Positions 35,528 through 44,457 of a stretch of DNA of 54,933 bases are shown here, one piece after another (the first letter of the stretch is position 1; each line of letters begins with the position of its first letter). The translations under genes and the position numbers were made by a program. The DNA lies in contig FR891267.1 of assembly GCA_000433755.1 (NCBI GenBank), positions 1 through 54,933 of the forward strand, in the 5' to 3' direction. The notes below the pieces were generated by a model. That model was not told the DNA's origin, searched no databases, and saw only the letters and a list, made by a program, of their open reading frames with translations. The stretch is from Clostridium sp. CAG:465 (GTDB lineage: Bacteria > Bacillota > Clostridia > TANB77 > CAG-465).

Positions 35528-36283
35528 ATGAAAAAGAAACTAGTAATAATTACTATAATAATAGTTTTTATTGTAACCGTTATAATAGTTACTATTAATA
35601 TAAAATCAAAAAATTCATTTGTAGCTGATAATGATATTAAGAAAAATGAGAATAATTCAATTAGTAAATCAGATAAATTAACAGAATCTAAGCCAGAAGA
35701 ATTTTCTTCAAATATCAGAGATGACGGGAATATGGATATAATTGCTTACAACGGTGAAGCCAACATTATAAACGTTCCCGATTCTGTTGACGGTAAACCA
35801 GTTATTGAAATAAGAGGATATTTTTTAAGAGGTAACAAGAATGTTGTTGAGATAAATATTCCTGATACTATAACAAAGATAAGCAGTGAAGCTTTTGAAT
35901 TTTGTACCAATCTTGAAAAAATAACAATGGGCAACGATGTGCAGAAAATTGGACAATCTCTTTGCCGTGGTGATTCAAAACTAAAACAAGTTGCGCTTTC
36001 ACAGTCGTTATCGGAAATTTCACATTATGCTTTTCAGAATTGCACCTCACTTGAAGAAATTACAATTCCCGACAGTGTTACAACAATAGGTTTTGCTTTC
36101 TCGGGATGTACGGCTCTTAAAGAAATACATATGACAGATTCGGTAACATTCATAGGAGTACCAGAGGATGACAATGAATGTAATATTTTTGAAGATTCTG
36201 ATAATCTTACAATTTATGCACCTGTAGGCTCATATGCTGAACAATATGCCAAGAGCAATAATATTCCTTTTGTGGCAGAGTAA
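35528..36283 (+). CDS. BspA-type leucine-rich repeat surface protein
   Basis: The start is set at ATG 35528, after GAGGAGG; an in-frame GTG at 35516 overlaps that site. The 251-residue protein has a membrane anchor (about 6-28), a polar linker and four or five LRR_5 repeats (INIPDTITKISSEAFEFCTN, ITIPDSVTTIGFAFSGCTAL). It ends with the common cap LTIYAPVGSYAEQYAK. Such proteins bind host or matrix ligands. Codons from about 35720 to 36180 use C, CGT, TCG and CCC far more than neighbouring genes, suggesting recent transfer from a richer-GC relative. It heads a series of surface-protein genes. Confidence 0.82.
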   Translation: MKKKLVIITIIIVFIVTVIIVTINIKSKNSFVADNDIKKNENNSISKSDKLTESKPEEFSSNIRDDGNMDIIAYNGEANIINVPDSVDGKPVIEIRGYFLRGNKNVVEINIPDTITKISSEAFEFCTNLEKITMGNDVQKIGQSLCRGDSKLKQVALSQSLSEISHYAFQNCTSLEEITIPDSVTTIGFAFSGCTALKEIHMTDSVTFIGVPEDDNECNIFEDSDNLTIYAPVGSYAEQYAKSNNIPFVAE

Positions 36284-36362
36284 AAAAATATACTAAAATT
36301 TATTTTTTAGTGGTTTATACGTCTTGAATTTACTGATAGAATTTTGATATAGGAGAATGTTT

Positions 36363-37103
36363 ATGAGAAAAAAGGGAATTTCATTGATTATGATAATTGT
36401 TATATTATTAGTAACTATATTAACAATTACTACAGCAATATTTGTTATTAATAGTATATATAATAATTCTAATAATGATAAAAATATAGAAAATGATATA
36501 AATAACATAAATTCATTAAATCAAGAAAATAGTAATACAGAAGATTTTATATTTGTAGTAGATGATATATTTACAATAGCTGTCAAAGGGACAGCTCCTA
36601 CTGGAAAGGTTATAAAAGGTAATATTAAGGTAGGAGATGAAGTAAAAATTATCCAAGATGATAAAATAATTCCATGTAGAATAAAAGGTATAGAAAAACA
36701 AAAAGAAGAAAAGGAATCAGCAACTGAAGGAGAAGGTGTTGTTATAATTTTGGGTAACAATATTTCAAGGAGTGAAATTACCAGAGGACAAGTTATTACC
36801 AATTCTAGTAATGTAAAAAGTGCTAATAAATTTAAAGCTAAATTACATATGGCAAATGAGGAAGAGGGATTTGAGGAAAAAATTTTAACTAACAATTCAA
36901 AAATTTTATTTGATTTCTATGACACTATTAAAATAAATTCCAAAATTAAATTTCTAGATAATATAAATGAAGCAATGCCAGGTGATAACTTAAATGTTGA
37001 AGTGGAGCTCGAAAATAACGTGCCTATTTTTAAAGATGCTAATTTTAATATTGTTGAGGGAAATACTAAATATGCTACATTAACAGTGACAGAAATAAAT
37101 TAA
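36363..37103 (+). CDS. EF-Tu domains 2-3 without GTPase domain, behind a prepilin-like membrane anchor
   Basis: The start is set at ATG 36363, seven bases after AGGAG. The 246-residue protein opens with KKGISLIMIIVILLVTILT (about 3-21), like a prepilin signal but without Glu at +5, then a polar linker (31-61). Residues 62-147 match EF-Tu domain 2: VDDIFTIAVKGTAPTGKV, KGNIKVGDEVKII, ISRSEITRGQVI. Residues 150-246 match domain 3: KFKAKLHMANEEEG, ILFDFYDTIKINSKIKF, AMPGDNLNVEVELENNVPI. The GTPase domain (GHVDHGKT and others) is absent. With this anchor the barrels should face outside, so translation is not its job; a surface adhesin-like role is inference. Confidence 0.85.
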   Translation: MRKKGISLIMIIVILLVTILTITTAIFVINSIYNNSNNDKNIENDINNINSLNQENSNTEDFIFVVDDIFTIAVKGTAPTGKVIKGNIKVGDEVKIIQDDKIIPCRIKGIEKQKEEKESATEGEGVVIILGNNISRSEITRGQVITNSSNVKSANKFKAKLHMANEEEGFEEKILTNNSKILFDFYDTIKINSKIKFLDNINEAMPGDNLNVEVELENNVPIFKDANFNIVEGNTKYATLTVTEIN

Positions 37104-37122
37104 GTATTTTATAGGAGGAAGA

Positions 37123-37994
37123 ATGAAAATGAGAGGAAGAATAATAATACCAATGATTTGTTTATGTTAGTTGCTACATTTTTTGCTGTAACATCATTAA
37201 ATAATATTTATGCAGCAGGTGAGGAAAAAAATATAACTTTTGAAGACGAAAATTTATATAATGCTATAAAAGAAAAGATTGGTGATAAAATATTATCATC
37301 AAATGATAGTACAAAAACAATAACAATGATAGAAGATGATATTAACAGTATTAAAAGTTTGGATATGACTAGCAAGAATATTACTAATATAAAAGGTATA
37401 GAAAATTTTACAGAGTTAGTTAATTTATATTTAGATCATAATAATATAAGTTATACTACAATATTAGATAACGAATTAAAATATATTTTTGATGTAGAGC
37501 TAGCTATAGAGTCGGATGGTATTGTTGCGCATCAAAATCTTAATATTAATATTTCAATTAGAATAGTAGAATTACCAAAAATATTTATTCAATCAAAATA
37601 TAATAATAGCAAATTGTATACATCAGAAGAGTATATTCTAGAAAATTGTACTTTAAGTGCTGATGGCAGTAATATTATAGTAGATGAAGGTGCTGCATCA
37701 GCGAGCTTCCAAATATATGGAGAAGAAGGATAAGCTAGAGGAACAAAACTTAATATATCAGTAGTAGGACAAGTAGAAGATGTACCACCACAAATTAATG
37801 ATAATGATGATGAATAAAATATTAGTTTGCAAGAAAAAAATAAACAAACAGAAAATAATATTGAAGAAAATAGTGAAAGTCTAGAAAATCCAAAAAATGG
37901 AGATATATTATTTTTTGGTATATCAATACTATCAGTTGCTATAGTTGTATATGTCATTTCATCAAAAATTTTTCAAAATATAAAAATGGGTTAA
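37123..37994 (+). pseudogene. Broken internalin-like LRR surface protein with NPKNGD wall-sorting tail
   Basis: ATG 37123 after AGGAGG starts a signal peptide that runs into TAG after 15 codons. Shifting frame restores LVATFFAVTSLNNIYAAG and a long ORF (to 37733) with an LRR cap and one repeat (NIKGIENFTELVNLYLDHNN). In the same frame, TAA at 37731 and TAA at 37815 interrupt the sequence, which then continues through a Glu/Asn-rich spacer to NPKNGD, a hydrophobic helix and a short tail ending at 37992-37994. NPKNGD resembles the NPKTGD-type sortase signal. One frameshift and two stops indicate decay. Confidence 0.75.
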
Positions 37995-38053
37995 CAATAA
38001 ATTAATAAAACAATTAAATTTTATTGGGTATAAAAATTTAGAGGGGGATATAA

Positions 38054-39142
38054 ATGTTAAAAAATAAAAAATTAATATTTACCTTAATTATAGTATTAGT
38101 ATTGGGTTTAGTTTTAGGAATTATACTTATTGTTAAGAAAAATAGCATCAAAACAAACGATATTAACAAGGATACAAATATTGAACAAGATGAGAAAGAA
38201 AATAACAATATTATAATTGATGGAGTAGAATATATTGATACTTCAAGGAATTTTAAAGATGTAGATGCTAGAAATTTCACATTTTATGTTGATAAAGAAC
38301 ATAAGAAAAATATAACATTTAGTTATAAAAAAGAGGCTGGAGAAAAAGAGAAGGTATCATTAAAAAAGATTTTGAACTATGATAAAAGTATAGGTGCTGT
38401 ATTTACATACAATGTAAAAGTAAGTGGTACATATGGACATGAAAATTTAGAAATTTGCGTTTCAGATGAAAATTATGAAACACCAGATGGTGAAAAAATA
38501 ATAACACAAAATAAAGAAATGATATGGTCTGAGAATGGTATTACATGTTATGTAGAAAAATATAAAGGATTTTATACGCATCAATTTATTGTAAATATTG
38601 ATGGTACAGAAGTAGCATTATATTGTTCTTATAAAGAAAAAAATGCAAAAATAATAAAAACAGGAGTAATGGAATTAATTAATCATTTAAGTGTTAACAA
38701 AAATGTAGGTTATTATTTAGATTATTATTTAAATCAACAAGGTACTAAGAATGTCACAATTAAATCATATAAATTAATTGAGTATGTAAGTACTGATTAT
38801 AGTGAATATAATTCTTGTTTAGCAATAAATAATTATGACATAATATATAGAAAATATTCTAACTTTGATTATGAAAGTACATATCCAAAACTTACTAATT
38901 ATAAAGAAATTGGTAATAGCAAAATTGGATATCAAGTTTATGACGATTTTGTATCTGATACCTCAAGGCGCGAATTATATATATATGTATATACAAGTTA
39001 TATACGAGAAGATGGTGATATCGGTTATTGTAATCCAGCTTTCTTTAAATATAGGTATAGTAAAGATGATAATATTTTTCCTGAAGAAATAGTAAAAGCT
39101 GTAGTTGATTCTTTAGTTTTTTTTAATACTGATAAAAAATAG
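38054..39142 (+). CDS. Membrane-anchored protein of unknown function
   Basis: The 362-residue protein has one N-terminal transmembrane helix (about 7-28), a charged linker, and a mixed alpha/beta outer region rich in Tyr, Lys and Asn without cysteine motifs. No family is recognised. GAGGGGG precedes ATG 38054. It stands between broken surface-protein genes; 10 bases after its stop lies a relic of a second EF-Tu-like gene, so the area has been rearranged. A surface or exported role is likely from topology alone. Confidence 0.55.
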   Translation: MLKNKKLIFTLIIVLVLGLVLGIILIVKKNSIKTNDINKDTNIEQDEKENNNIIIDGVEYIDTSRNFKDVDARNFTFYVDKEHKKNITFSYKKEAGEKEKVSLKKILNYDKSIGAVFTYNVKVSGTYGHENLEICVSDENYETPDGEKIITQNKEMIWSENGITCYVEKYKGFYTHQFIVNIDGTEVALYCSYKEKNAKIIKTGVMELINHLSVNKNVGYYLDYYLNQQGTKNVTIKSYKLIEYVSTDYSEYNSCLAINNYDIIYRKYSNFDYESTYPKLTNYKEIGNSKIGYQVYDDFVSDTSRRELYIYVYTSYIREDGDIGYCNPAFFKYRYSKDDNIFPEEIVKAVVDSLVFFNTDKK

Positions 39143-39152
39143 TTTGTAATAA

Positions 39153-39218
39153 GATGAATTTAATATAGTCGAGGGAAATATCAAATATGCTACACTAACA
39201 GTGACAAAAATAAACTAA
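39153..39218 (+). pseudogene. 3' relic of a second EF-Tu-like surface gene
   Basis: The 22 codons read DEFNIVEGNIKYATLTVTKIN and stop. The last residues of the gene at 36363-37103 read DANFNIVEGNTKYATLTVTEIN and stop, and the DNA matches closely. The rest of this copy is missing. Confidence 0.85.
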
Positions 39219-39251
39219 GAAATTAAATGTTTTATGCGAGGTGAAAAATAT

Positions 39252-40043
39252 ATGAAAAAATTCTTAATAGTATTATCTGTAGTAATTGCACTATGTATAG
39301 GTTTTGTTGTGTTTATGACATGTGGAAATAAAAAAACAACTGCTAAATTAATTAAAGAATATGAAAGTAAAGGAATGAAAGTAGCTTCTGTAGAAGATGA
39401 CTTAAAATTTGACTTTAATGATTCGTATAAAACTTGTGAGCTTAAGGAAGTAAATAAAGTTTCAAATTTTGATGTCGTTGTCATACCTGAAGAGGTAGAA
39501 GGGTACAAAGTAACTTCAATAGGCATGTGGGCATTTGGTGCAGATGATGATCTTTATGGTAATAAAAGAGAAGATAGTGTGTCAAGTACCGTAAAGGAAG
39601 TAGTAATACCTGATACCATTATTGATATAGATGAGCAAGCTTTTCAATTTTGTGAGAATTTACAAAAGGTTATATTTGGTAAAAATATAGAACATATTGA
39701 TGAGGATGCATTTTTAGGATGTACTGCTTTAGAAGAGTTAAATCTAAGTGAAACCAAGTTAGTTCATTTTAAAGATGGTGTATTTGATAAGTGTACTTCG
39801 CTTAAGAAAGTAGTTTTACCTAAACAGTTAGAAAGTTTAGCTATGGGAGATTTTAGTGGTTGTTATAATATAGAGGAATTACATATTCCTGGGTCTGTAA
39901 AGAAAATTGATAATAGCTTATATTCATTTATGGAATCAGGTTCAGGCAAAAATATGGAAGATTGTTTAACAATTTATGCTCCTAAAGGTTCTTATGCTGA
40001 GGAGTTTGCAAAAGAAACTAATACTTCATTTGTAGCCGAGTAA
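39252..40043 (+). CDS. BspA-type leucine-rich repeat surface protein
   Basis: The start is set at ATG 39252 after GAGGTG; an upstream in-frame ATG at 39234 overlaps that site. The 263-residue protein has an N-terminal hydrophobic anchor (about 3-22, followed by Cys) and LRR_5 repeats (VIPDTIIDIDEQAFQFCENL, VLPKQLESLAMGDFSGCYNI). The cap is LTIYAPKGSYAEEFAK and the end FVAE, like the protein at 35528 (FVAE there too). Base use is AT-rich like its neighbours, unlike that paralog. Predicted surface-exposed binding protein. Confidence 0.8.
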   Translation: MKKFLIVLSVVIALCIGFVVFMTCGNKKTTAKLIKEYESKGMKVASVEDDLKFDFNDSYKTCELKEVNKVSNFDVVVIPEEVEGYKVTSIGMWAFGADDDLYGNKREDSVSSTVKEVVIPDTIIDIDEQAFQFCENLQKVIFGKNIEHIDEDAFLGCTALEELNLSETKLVHFKDGVFDKCTSLKKVVLPKQLESLAMGDFSGCYNIEELHIPGSVKKIDNSLYSFMESGSGKNMEDCLTIYAPKGSYAEEFAKETNTSFVAE

Positions 40044-40087
40044 TAGATAGTTATAATATGTGATATAAGAATGGAGATAGAATAATA

Positions 40088-41143
40088 ATGAAAAAAATAG
40101 TAATGTTGGTTATATCATTTTTATTAGTTGTGGCCTATTGTTCTACTATAAAAACAAGTAGAATTAATGCTACAAATAAAGATGAAGTAAAAGAAATTAA
40201 ATTTGAAACAAATATTGTATATCTGTATTTAAAAGAGAATTATGAATATATTTTAGCAGATGATGAAAATCTAACTTTAAAAATGACACAAGAACAGATT
40301 GAAAAAGTAGATAAAGTGTTAGGGATGGAGTTAACTGATAGTGATGAAAATGATATAGAAAAATTAGCTGATTTAAAAGTGTTAAGTACTTTTCCTAATT
40401 TAAGAATTTATGGTACAAGTTTTTGTTCTATTTTTGATAAAAATATAAATGATCTTAAGTATTTTGATGATTTAAGCGATTTAACTTTGGAAAGATTAAA
40501 ATTTAATACTGATATATCATGTATAACTAAATTTACTAATTTAAAAAATTTACGTTTAATAGGTTATACTGAGGAAGATAGTTGTGAGCTAGGGTATGGA
40601 CTATTAGATATAAGTCCATTAAAAGAATTAAAAAATTTAGAAAGGCTGGATCTATCAATAGGTACTTTGAATTCTGATTATTTAGAAAATATTAAGGAAA
40701 TTATTTCTAATAACAAAAAATTAGAAAAACTAAAAATTAGACTTTATTCAGTAGATAAAAAAGTAAAATTACCTGATATATTTAAAAATCAAAATGATAT
40801 GGAATTTTTTAATGAAGATCAAAAAAAAGTCAAATTTGATGAAGATGGAAATATTATTTTAAAAAAAAATGTAGATAAATTTTCTAAAGAATATTGTACA
40901 ATAAAGTATAGTAATACTGGTATTGATGATTGTGAACTCTCTATATATTGGATATCTCAAGAAGAATTTGATTCATTATTTGAAGAATATGATATAGGTA
41001 GTGAAAATAAATATTACGATACAAATAAAGATAATAATATATCAAAAATATATAAAATAGTTATACCTGTAGCAAGTATTGTTATGTTAGCTGGTATAGG
41101 ATTAATTATTGTTAAAAAGTATAAATCAAAAAATAGTTTATAG
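40088..41143 (+). CDS. LRR surface protein with C-terminal membrane anchor
   Basis: The 351-residue protein has a signal peptide (about 1-27) and degenerate leucine-rich repeats in the middle (about 95-220: LSTFPNLRIYG, FTNLKNLRLIG, LKELKNLERLDLSIG). A polar stretch follows, then a C-terminal transmembrane helix (about 322-342) ending in a lysine-rich tail (KKYKSKNSL). It has no LPxTG-like motif, so it is held by the helix. AGATAGAATA-type weak ribosome site precedes ATG 40088. It ends the surface-protein series; a terminator follows. Confidence 0.7.
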   Translation: MKKIVMLVISFLLVVAYCSTIKTSRINATNKDEVKEIKFETNIVYLYLKENYEYILADDENLTLKMTQEQIEKVDKVLGMELTDSDENDIEKLADLKVLSTFPNLRIYGTSFCSIFDKNINDLKYFDDLSDLTLERLKFNTDISCITKFTNLKNLRLIGYTEEDSCELGYGLLDISPLKELKNLERLDLSIGTLNSDYLENIKEIISNNKKLEKLKIRLYSVDKKVKLPDIFKNQNDMEFFNEDQKKVKFDEDGNIILKKNVDKFSKEYCTIKYSNTGIDDCELSIYWISQEEFDSLFEEYDIGSENKYYDTNKDNNISKIYKIVIPVASIVMLAGIGLIIVKKYKSKNSL

Positions 41144-41160
41144 TAAAATCATATTAAAAA

Positions 41161-41218
41161 ATACAATTATCATAAAAGCTGTTAAAATAGCTATTTTATG
41201 GTGATTGTATAATTTTTT
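41161..41218 (+). terminator. Terminator of the surface-protein series
   Basis: A long stem pairs 41161-41177 with 41194-41210 (two G-U pairs) and is followed by AATTTTTT. Confidence 0.75.
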
Positions 41219-41339
41219 ACAAAACTAACTCTATAAATAGGTTTTTGGTGTATTGAATATTTTTTTATTATGTGTTAGTATGAGTGTATAAGCATATAAG
41301 TATGTTAAAAACAAATAATGCTTAATAAAGATAGGTTAG

Positions 41340-42117
41340 GTTTTAACGGAAAATAATAGTAAACAAAATAATAATATAGAAAATTGGTCTGAAGGAAATG
41401 TACATTTAAAAAATTTACTTTTAAGTTGTATAGATAATAATGTACAATCCATGTATTCATGTGCAGGACATGGTATGAAAAAGTTAGCATACATAACACT
41501 AAAAATGGATGAAAGTACCATTCCTAAAATTTACAATATAATAAAATCTTTGCATGAAAAAGATGATATATCATATAGATTTGCACAAAAAGAATAAGGA
41601 AAAGATGCAAGCTTTACCGTGTTATATGGCTAAAGAAAATTTAAGAGATAATTATATGGATGTTATTTCTGAATCATTAACTAAAGAAGCTAATTTAGAT
41701 GAGTTACCAAATAATTTAAGAACAGTTATTAAATTAAGTGAGATATTTAGGACTAATGAAATTCGATATGATTTAGAATATAGTTTAGGTAAAAAAAGAA
41801 ATTTAACAATTGATAATTTAAAATTTGCAGATAAAGTACATTTATATAACGAGGATTTTAAAAGTATGGGATTTAAAATAAAAAAAGATTTAACAAATAA
41901 TCCAGTGTATCAGATGAAAGGATTAAAATCTGGTGCTAAAGAACAAACAATGTTAAATAGTATATTATCTTTTGTATCTAAAAGATATCCTAAAAAGCGA
42001 GAAGATTCTTTTTTTGAAGAGTTACATGATATGAAAAAAGATGTTGAGTTTATGGGCAAAACATCAGAATTAACAAAAATAAATGAAAAACAAAAAGATG
42101 TTAAAGAAATTGGATAA
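41340..42117 (+). pseudogene. Decayed ORF pair beside a SUKH immunity gene
   Basis: One frame is open from 41340 to TAA at 41595 with no start codon (WSEGNVHLKNLLLSCIDNN, SMYSCAGHGMKK). It overlaps a second ORF in another frame (41554-42117; first ATG with a plausible ribosome site is 41605, MQALPCYMAKENLRDNYM). The two probably come from one gene, shortened at its 5' end and frameshifted. The family is not recognised. The SUKH-type immunity gene 11 bases downstream suggests the lost protein may have been a toxin; that is inference. Confidence 0.5.
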
Positions 42118-42128
42118 GGTGATTTAAA

Positions 42129-42512
42129 ATGGAATGGAAATATGTAAAAAATATAAATGAAAATGAAATTGTAGAAGTCGAGAAAAAGTATAATATTAAT
42201 TTACCAGAAAGTTTAAAAAATATTATTTTAAATTATAATGGAGGAAGGCCTGATAGAAGAATTTTTGATACTACAACAAGTAAGGAAAGAGTTATAAAAT
42301 CATTAATATCATATAGTGATAAAGATAAAGAAAATATACATATTTTTTCTGACTTTTTTAAAAGAGGATATATTCCATTTGCTATTACTCCGTTTGGTGA
42401 TGTCTTGTGTATGAAAAAAGGTGAAAAAATATATATTTTGATGCATGAGACCGATGAGTTTGATTATGTATGTAATAATTTAGATGAATTTTTTAAAAAA
42501 TTATATAAATAA
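42129..42512 (+). CDS. SMI1/KNR4 (SUKH) family immunity-type protein
   Basis: The 127-residue soluble protein has the SUKH layout: MEWKYVKNINENEIVEVEKK, INLPESLKNIILNYNGGRPD, then RGYIPFAITPFGDVLCM and a C-terminal helix NNLDEFFKKLYK. SUKH proteins are the commonest immunity proteins of contact-dependent polymorphic toxins. The ORF is intact while its upstream partner is broken, as expected for an orphan immunity gene. AAGGTG precedes ATG 42129. The IS66-like element begins 53 bases after its stop. Confidence 0.8.
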   Translation: MEWKYVKNINENEIVEVEKKYNINLPESLKNIILNYNGGRPDRRIFDTTTSKERVIKSLISYSDKDKENIHIFSDFFKRGYIPFAITPFGDVLCMKKGEKIYILMHETDEFDYVCNNLDEFFKKLYK

Positions 42513-42564
42513 AAATTTTATTATATTAAAAATATGAAAAAACACTGATTTGATAGCTATTATT

Positions 42565-42580
42565 GTTACTATTCAGCCTA
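42565..42580 (+). repeat. Left terminal inverted repeat of the IS66 element
   Basis: GTTACTATTCAGCCTA, exact reverse complement of 44335-44350. Confidence 0.85.
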
Positions 42581-42805
42581 GAATATAAAATTTTGGTAAC
42601 AAAATTATGTTACTGTGGATAAATATAGTTAAAAGGAACATAAAATTAATCAATAAAATATGTATTTTTAAGAAAAAATGTGAAAATGTGGATAGTTTTC
42701 TTTCACTTTTACATTTTTTCTTTTTTACCCCAATTTTGTAACATAAATTTAATTTGCCTTCTTTAAAATATGTTGTATAATATATTTAAAGGACGGTGAT
42801 AAACT

Positions 42806-44311
42806 ATGACATCTATTGGACAAATGAATGATATATTTAAGCAATTAGAAGAATGTATAAAAAAATGTGATAGTTTATCACAAGATATTAAAGTAATAAA
42901 AAAAGGACATAAACAAGAAATTAAAAAAATAAATAATAATTTTAAGAAAGAAAAAGTTCAACTTAATTCACAAATAGCTTCTTTAAATAAGATAATTGTT
43001 CAAAAAGACGGGAAAATAGAAAAATTGGAAAATGAAGTTGATAGATTAAAAAAACAAATAAATAACAATAGTAACAATTCTTCAAATCCACCCTCTACCG
43101 ATATAAAAGCTAATAAAAAAATAGTAAACAATAGAAAAGAAACAAAAAATAATGTTGGTGGACAAAAAGGTCATAAAGGTATAACATTATCTAAAAAATA
43201 TGTAGAAGACAATATAAAAAATAAAAACTTTGAACATGAAATTGTGCATATCGGAAAAATATCAAATAAGTACAATTCAAAATTTAAATTAGATATCTCT
43301 GTAAATGTAATTGCTACAGAGTACAGATTTTATGCAGATGAAAATGGAAAGATAAATATTCCAAAAGAATTTCAAAGCAACGTGCAATATGGTTCAGAAA
43401 TAAAGACTTTATGTTCAGTGTTAAATACAGAAGGAATAGTAGCAATAAATAGACTAACAGATTTTGTTAGTTCGATTTTGCATGGAAAGATCAATATATC
43501 TAATGGAACAATAGTTAATTTTGTAAAAGAATTAAGTAAAAAGATATCAAAGCCACTTAAAGAAATAGAAAAGAAAATATTGAACTCAAATTTAATGCAT
43601 ACAGATGCAACTCCAGTAAGATGTGATAATAAAAATATATCAGTAAGAAATTACAGTACAAAAGAATATACTTTGTTAAAAGCTACAAAAAGAAAAAGTA
43701 AAAAAGATATAGAAGAAACAAATATATTACCAAAGTATTGTGGAAATTTAATACATGATCATGAAACTGTAATATACAATTATTGAAAAGGACACGGAGA
43801 ATGTAATGTTCATTTGTTAAGATATCTTACAGCAAATTATGAAAACACAAATAATAAGTGGTGTAAAGATATGAAAAATTTTCTGGTATCATTAAACAAT
43901 ATGAAAAAAAGAAAAATAGTAAAAGGTATAAATCATATTACTAAACAAGATTTTAAAAAATATAGTATGAGATTTGATGAAATAGTGGAAAGTGGCATTG
44001 AAGAAAATAAAAAAGTAAAGTCAAAATATTATAAGCAAGAAGAGAAAAAATTATTAGATAGATTAAAGAAATATAAGTCAAATCATCTACTATTTATAGA
44101 AAATTTTGAAATACCTTTTGATAATAATTTATCAGAAAGAGAATTAAGACATGTAAAATCAAAACAAAAAATATCAGGATATTTCAAAAGCATAGAAGGT
44201 GTTCAAAATTACTTAGATATAAAAAGTATTATACCTACATGTAAAAAAATTGAAAAAAATTTTTATACAACTATAAAAAATATATTTGATAATACCCCAG
44301 TTACAATTTAA
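42806..44311 (+). pseudogene. IS66 transposase (TnpC-type) with in-frame TGA
   Basis: The frame starts at ATG 42806 after GGACGGTG. A coiled coil (about 30-95) is followed by the IS66 signature SSNPPSTDIK and VGGQKGHKG, then the DDE core: first Asp in LMHTDATPVR, second in LIHDHETV, and Glu in NNLSERELRHVKSKQK. A TGA at 43784-43786, between IYNY and KGHGECNVHLLRYL, interrupts the single frame; family members carry a sense codon there. Everything else is intact, so the break is recent. Confidence 0.88.
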
Positions 44312-44320
44312 TAACTGGGG
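44295..44320 (+). terminator. Hairpin at the end of the IS66 transposase gene
   Basis: CCCCAGTTA and TAACTGGGG pair perfectly around eight bases. It spans the stop codon; no T-run follows. Confidence 0.55.
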
Positions 44321-44334
44321 ATAATTAGATTGCA

Positions 44335-44350
44335 TAGGCTGAATAGTAAC
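44335..44350 (-). repeat. Right terminal inverted repeat of the IS66 element
   Basis: TAGGCTGAATAGTAAC, exact reverse complement of 42565-42580. Confidence 0.85.
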
Positions 44351-44457
44351 TATACATATATAAATCTTTTTAACAAATTTTAAAAATATATTGAATATTT
44401 CATGTTATTAAAGTATACTTAAATTAAGTGTATTAGTTTTAGGAGATTTTAGATAAT

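Larger units (their letters stand above)
42565..44350 (+). mobile_element. IS66-family insertion sequence, inactive
   Basis: A 1786-base element is bounded by the perfect 16-base inverted repeat GTTACTATTCAGCCTA (42565-42580; complement at 44335-44350). Inside is one IS66-type transposase gene broken by a stop codon, and no tnpA/tnpB helper genes. The eight bases outside each end (CTATTATT and TATACATA) do not match, so no target duplication is visible; either flank may have changed. Confidence 0.82.

Noticed and set aside
43784..43786. Genome-wide reassignment of TGA (Gly or Trp), suggested by the in-frame TGA in the IS66 gene
   Set aside because: TGA ends the helical protein gene at 24795-24797 with no continuation, and ordinary Trp and Gly codons are used throughout; a point mutation in a dead element is simpler.
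42549..44366. Target-site duplication of the IS66 element
   Set aside because: The eight bases outside the two inverted repeats (CTATTATT and TATACATA) do not match.
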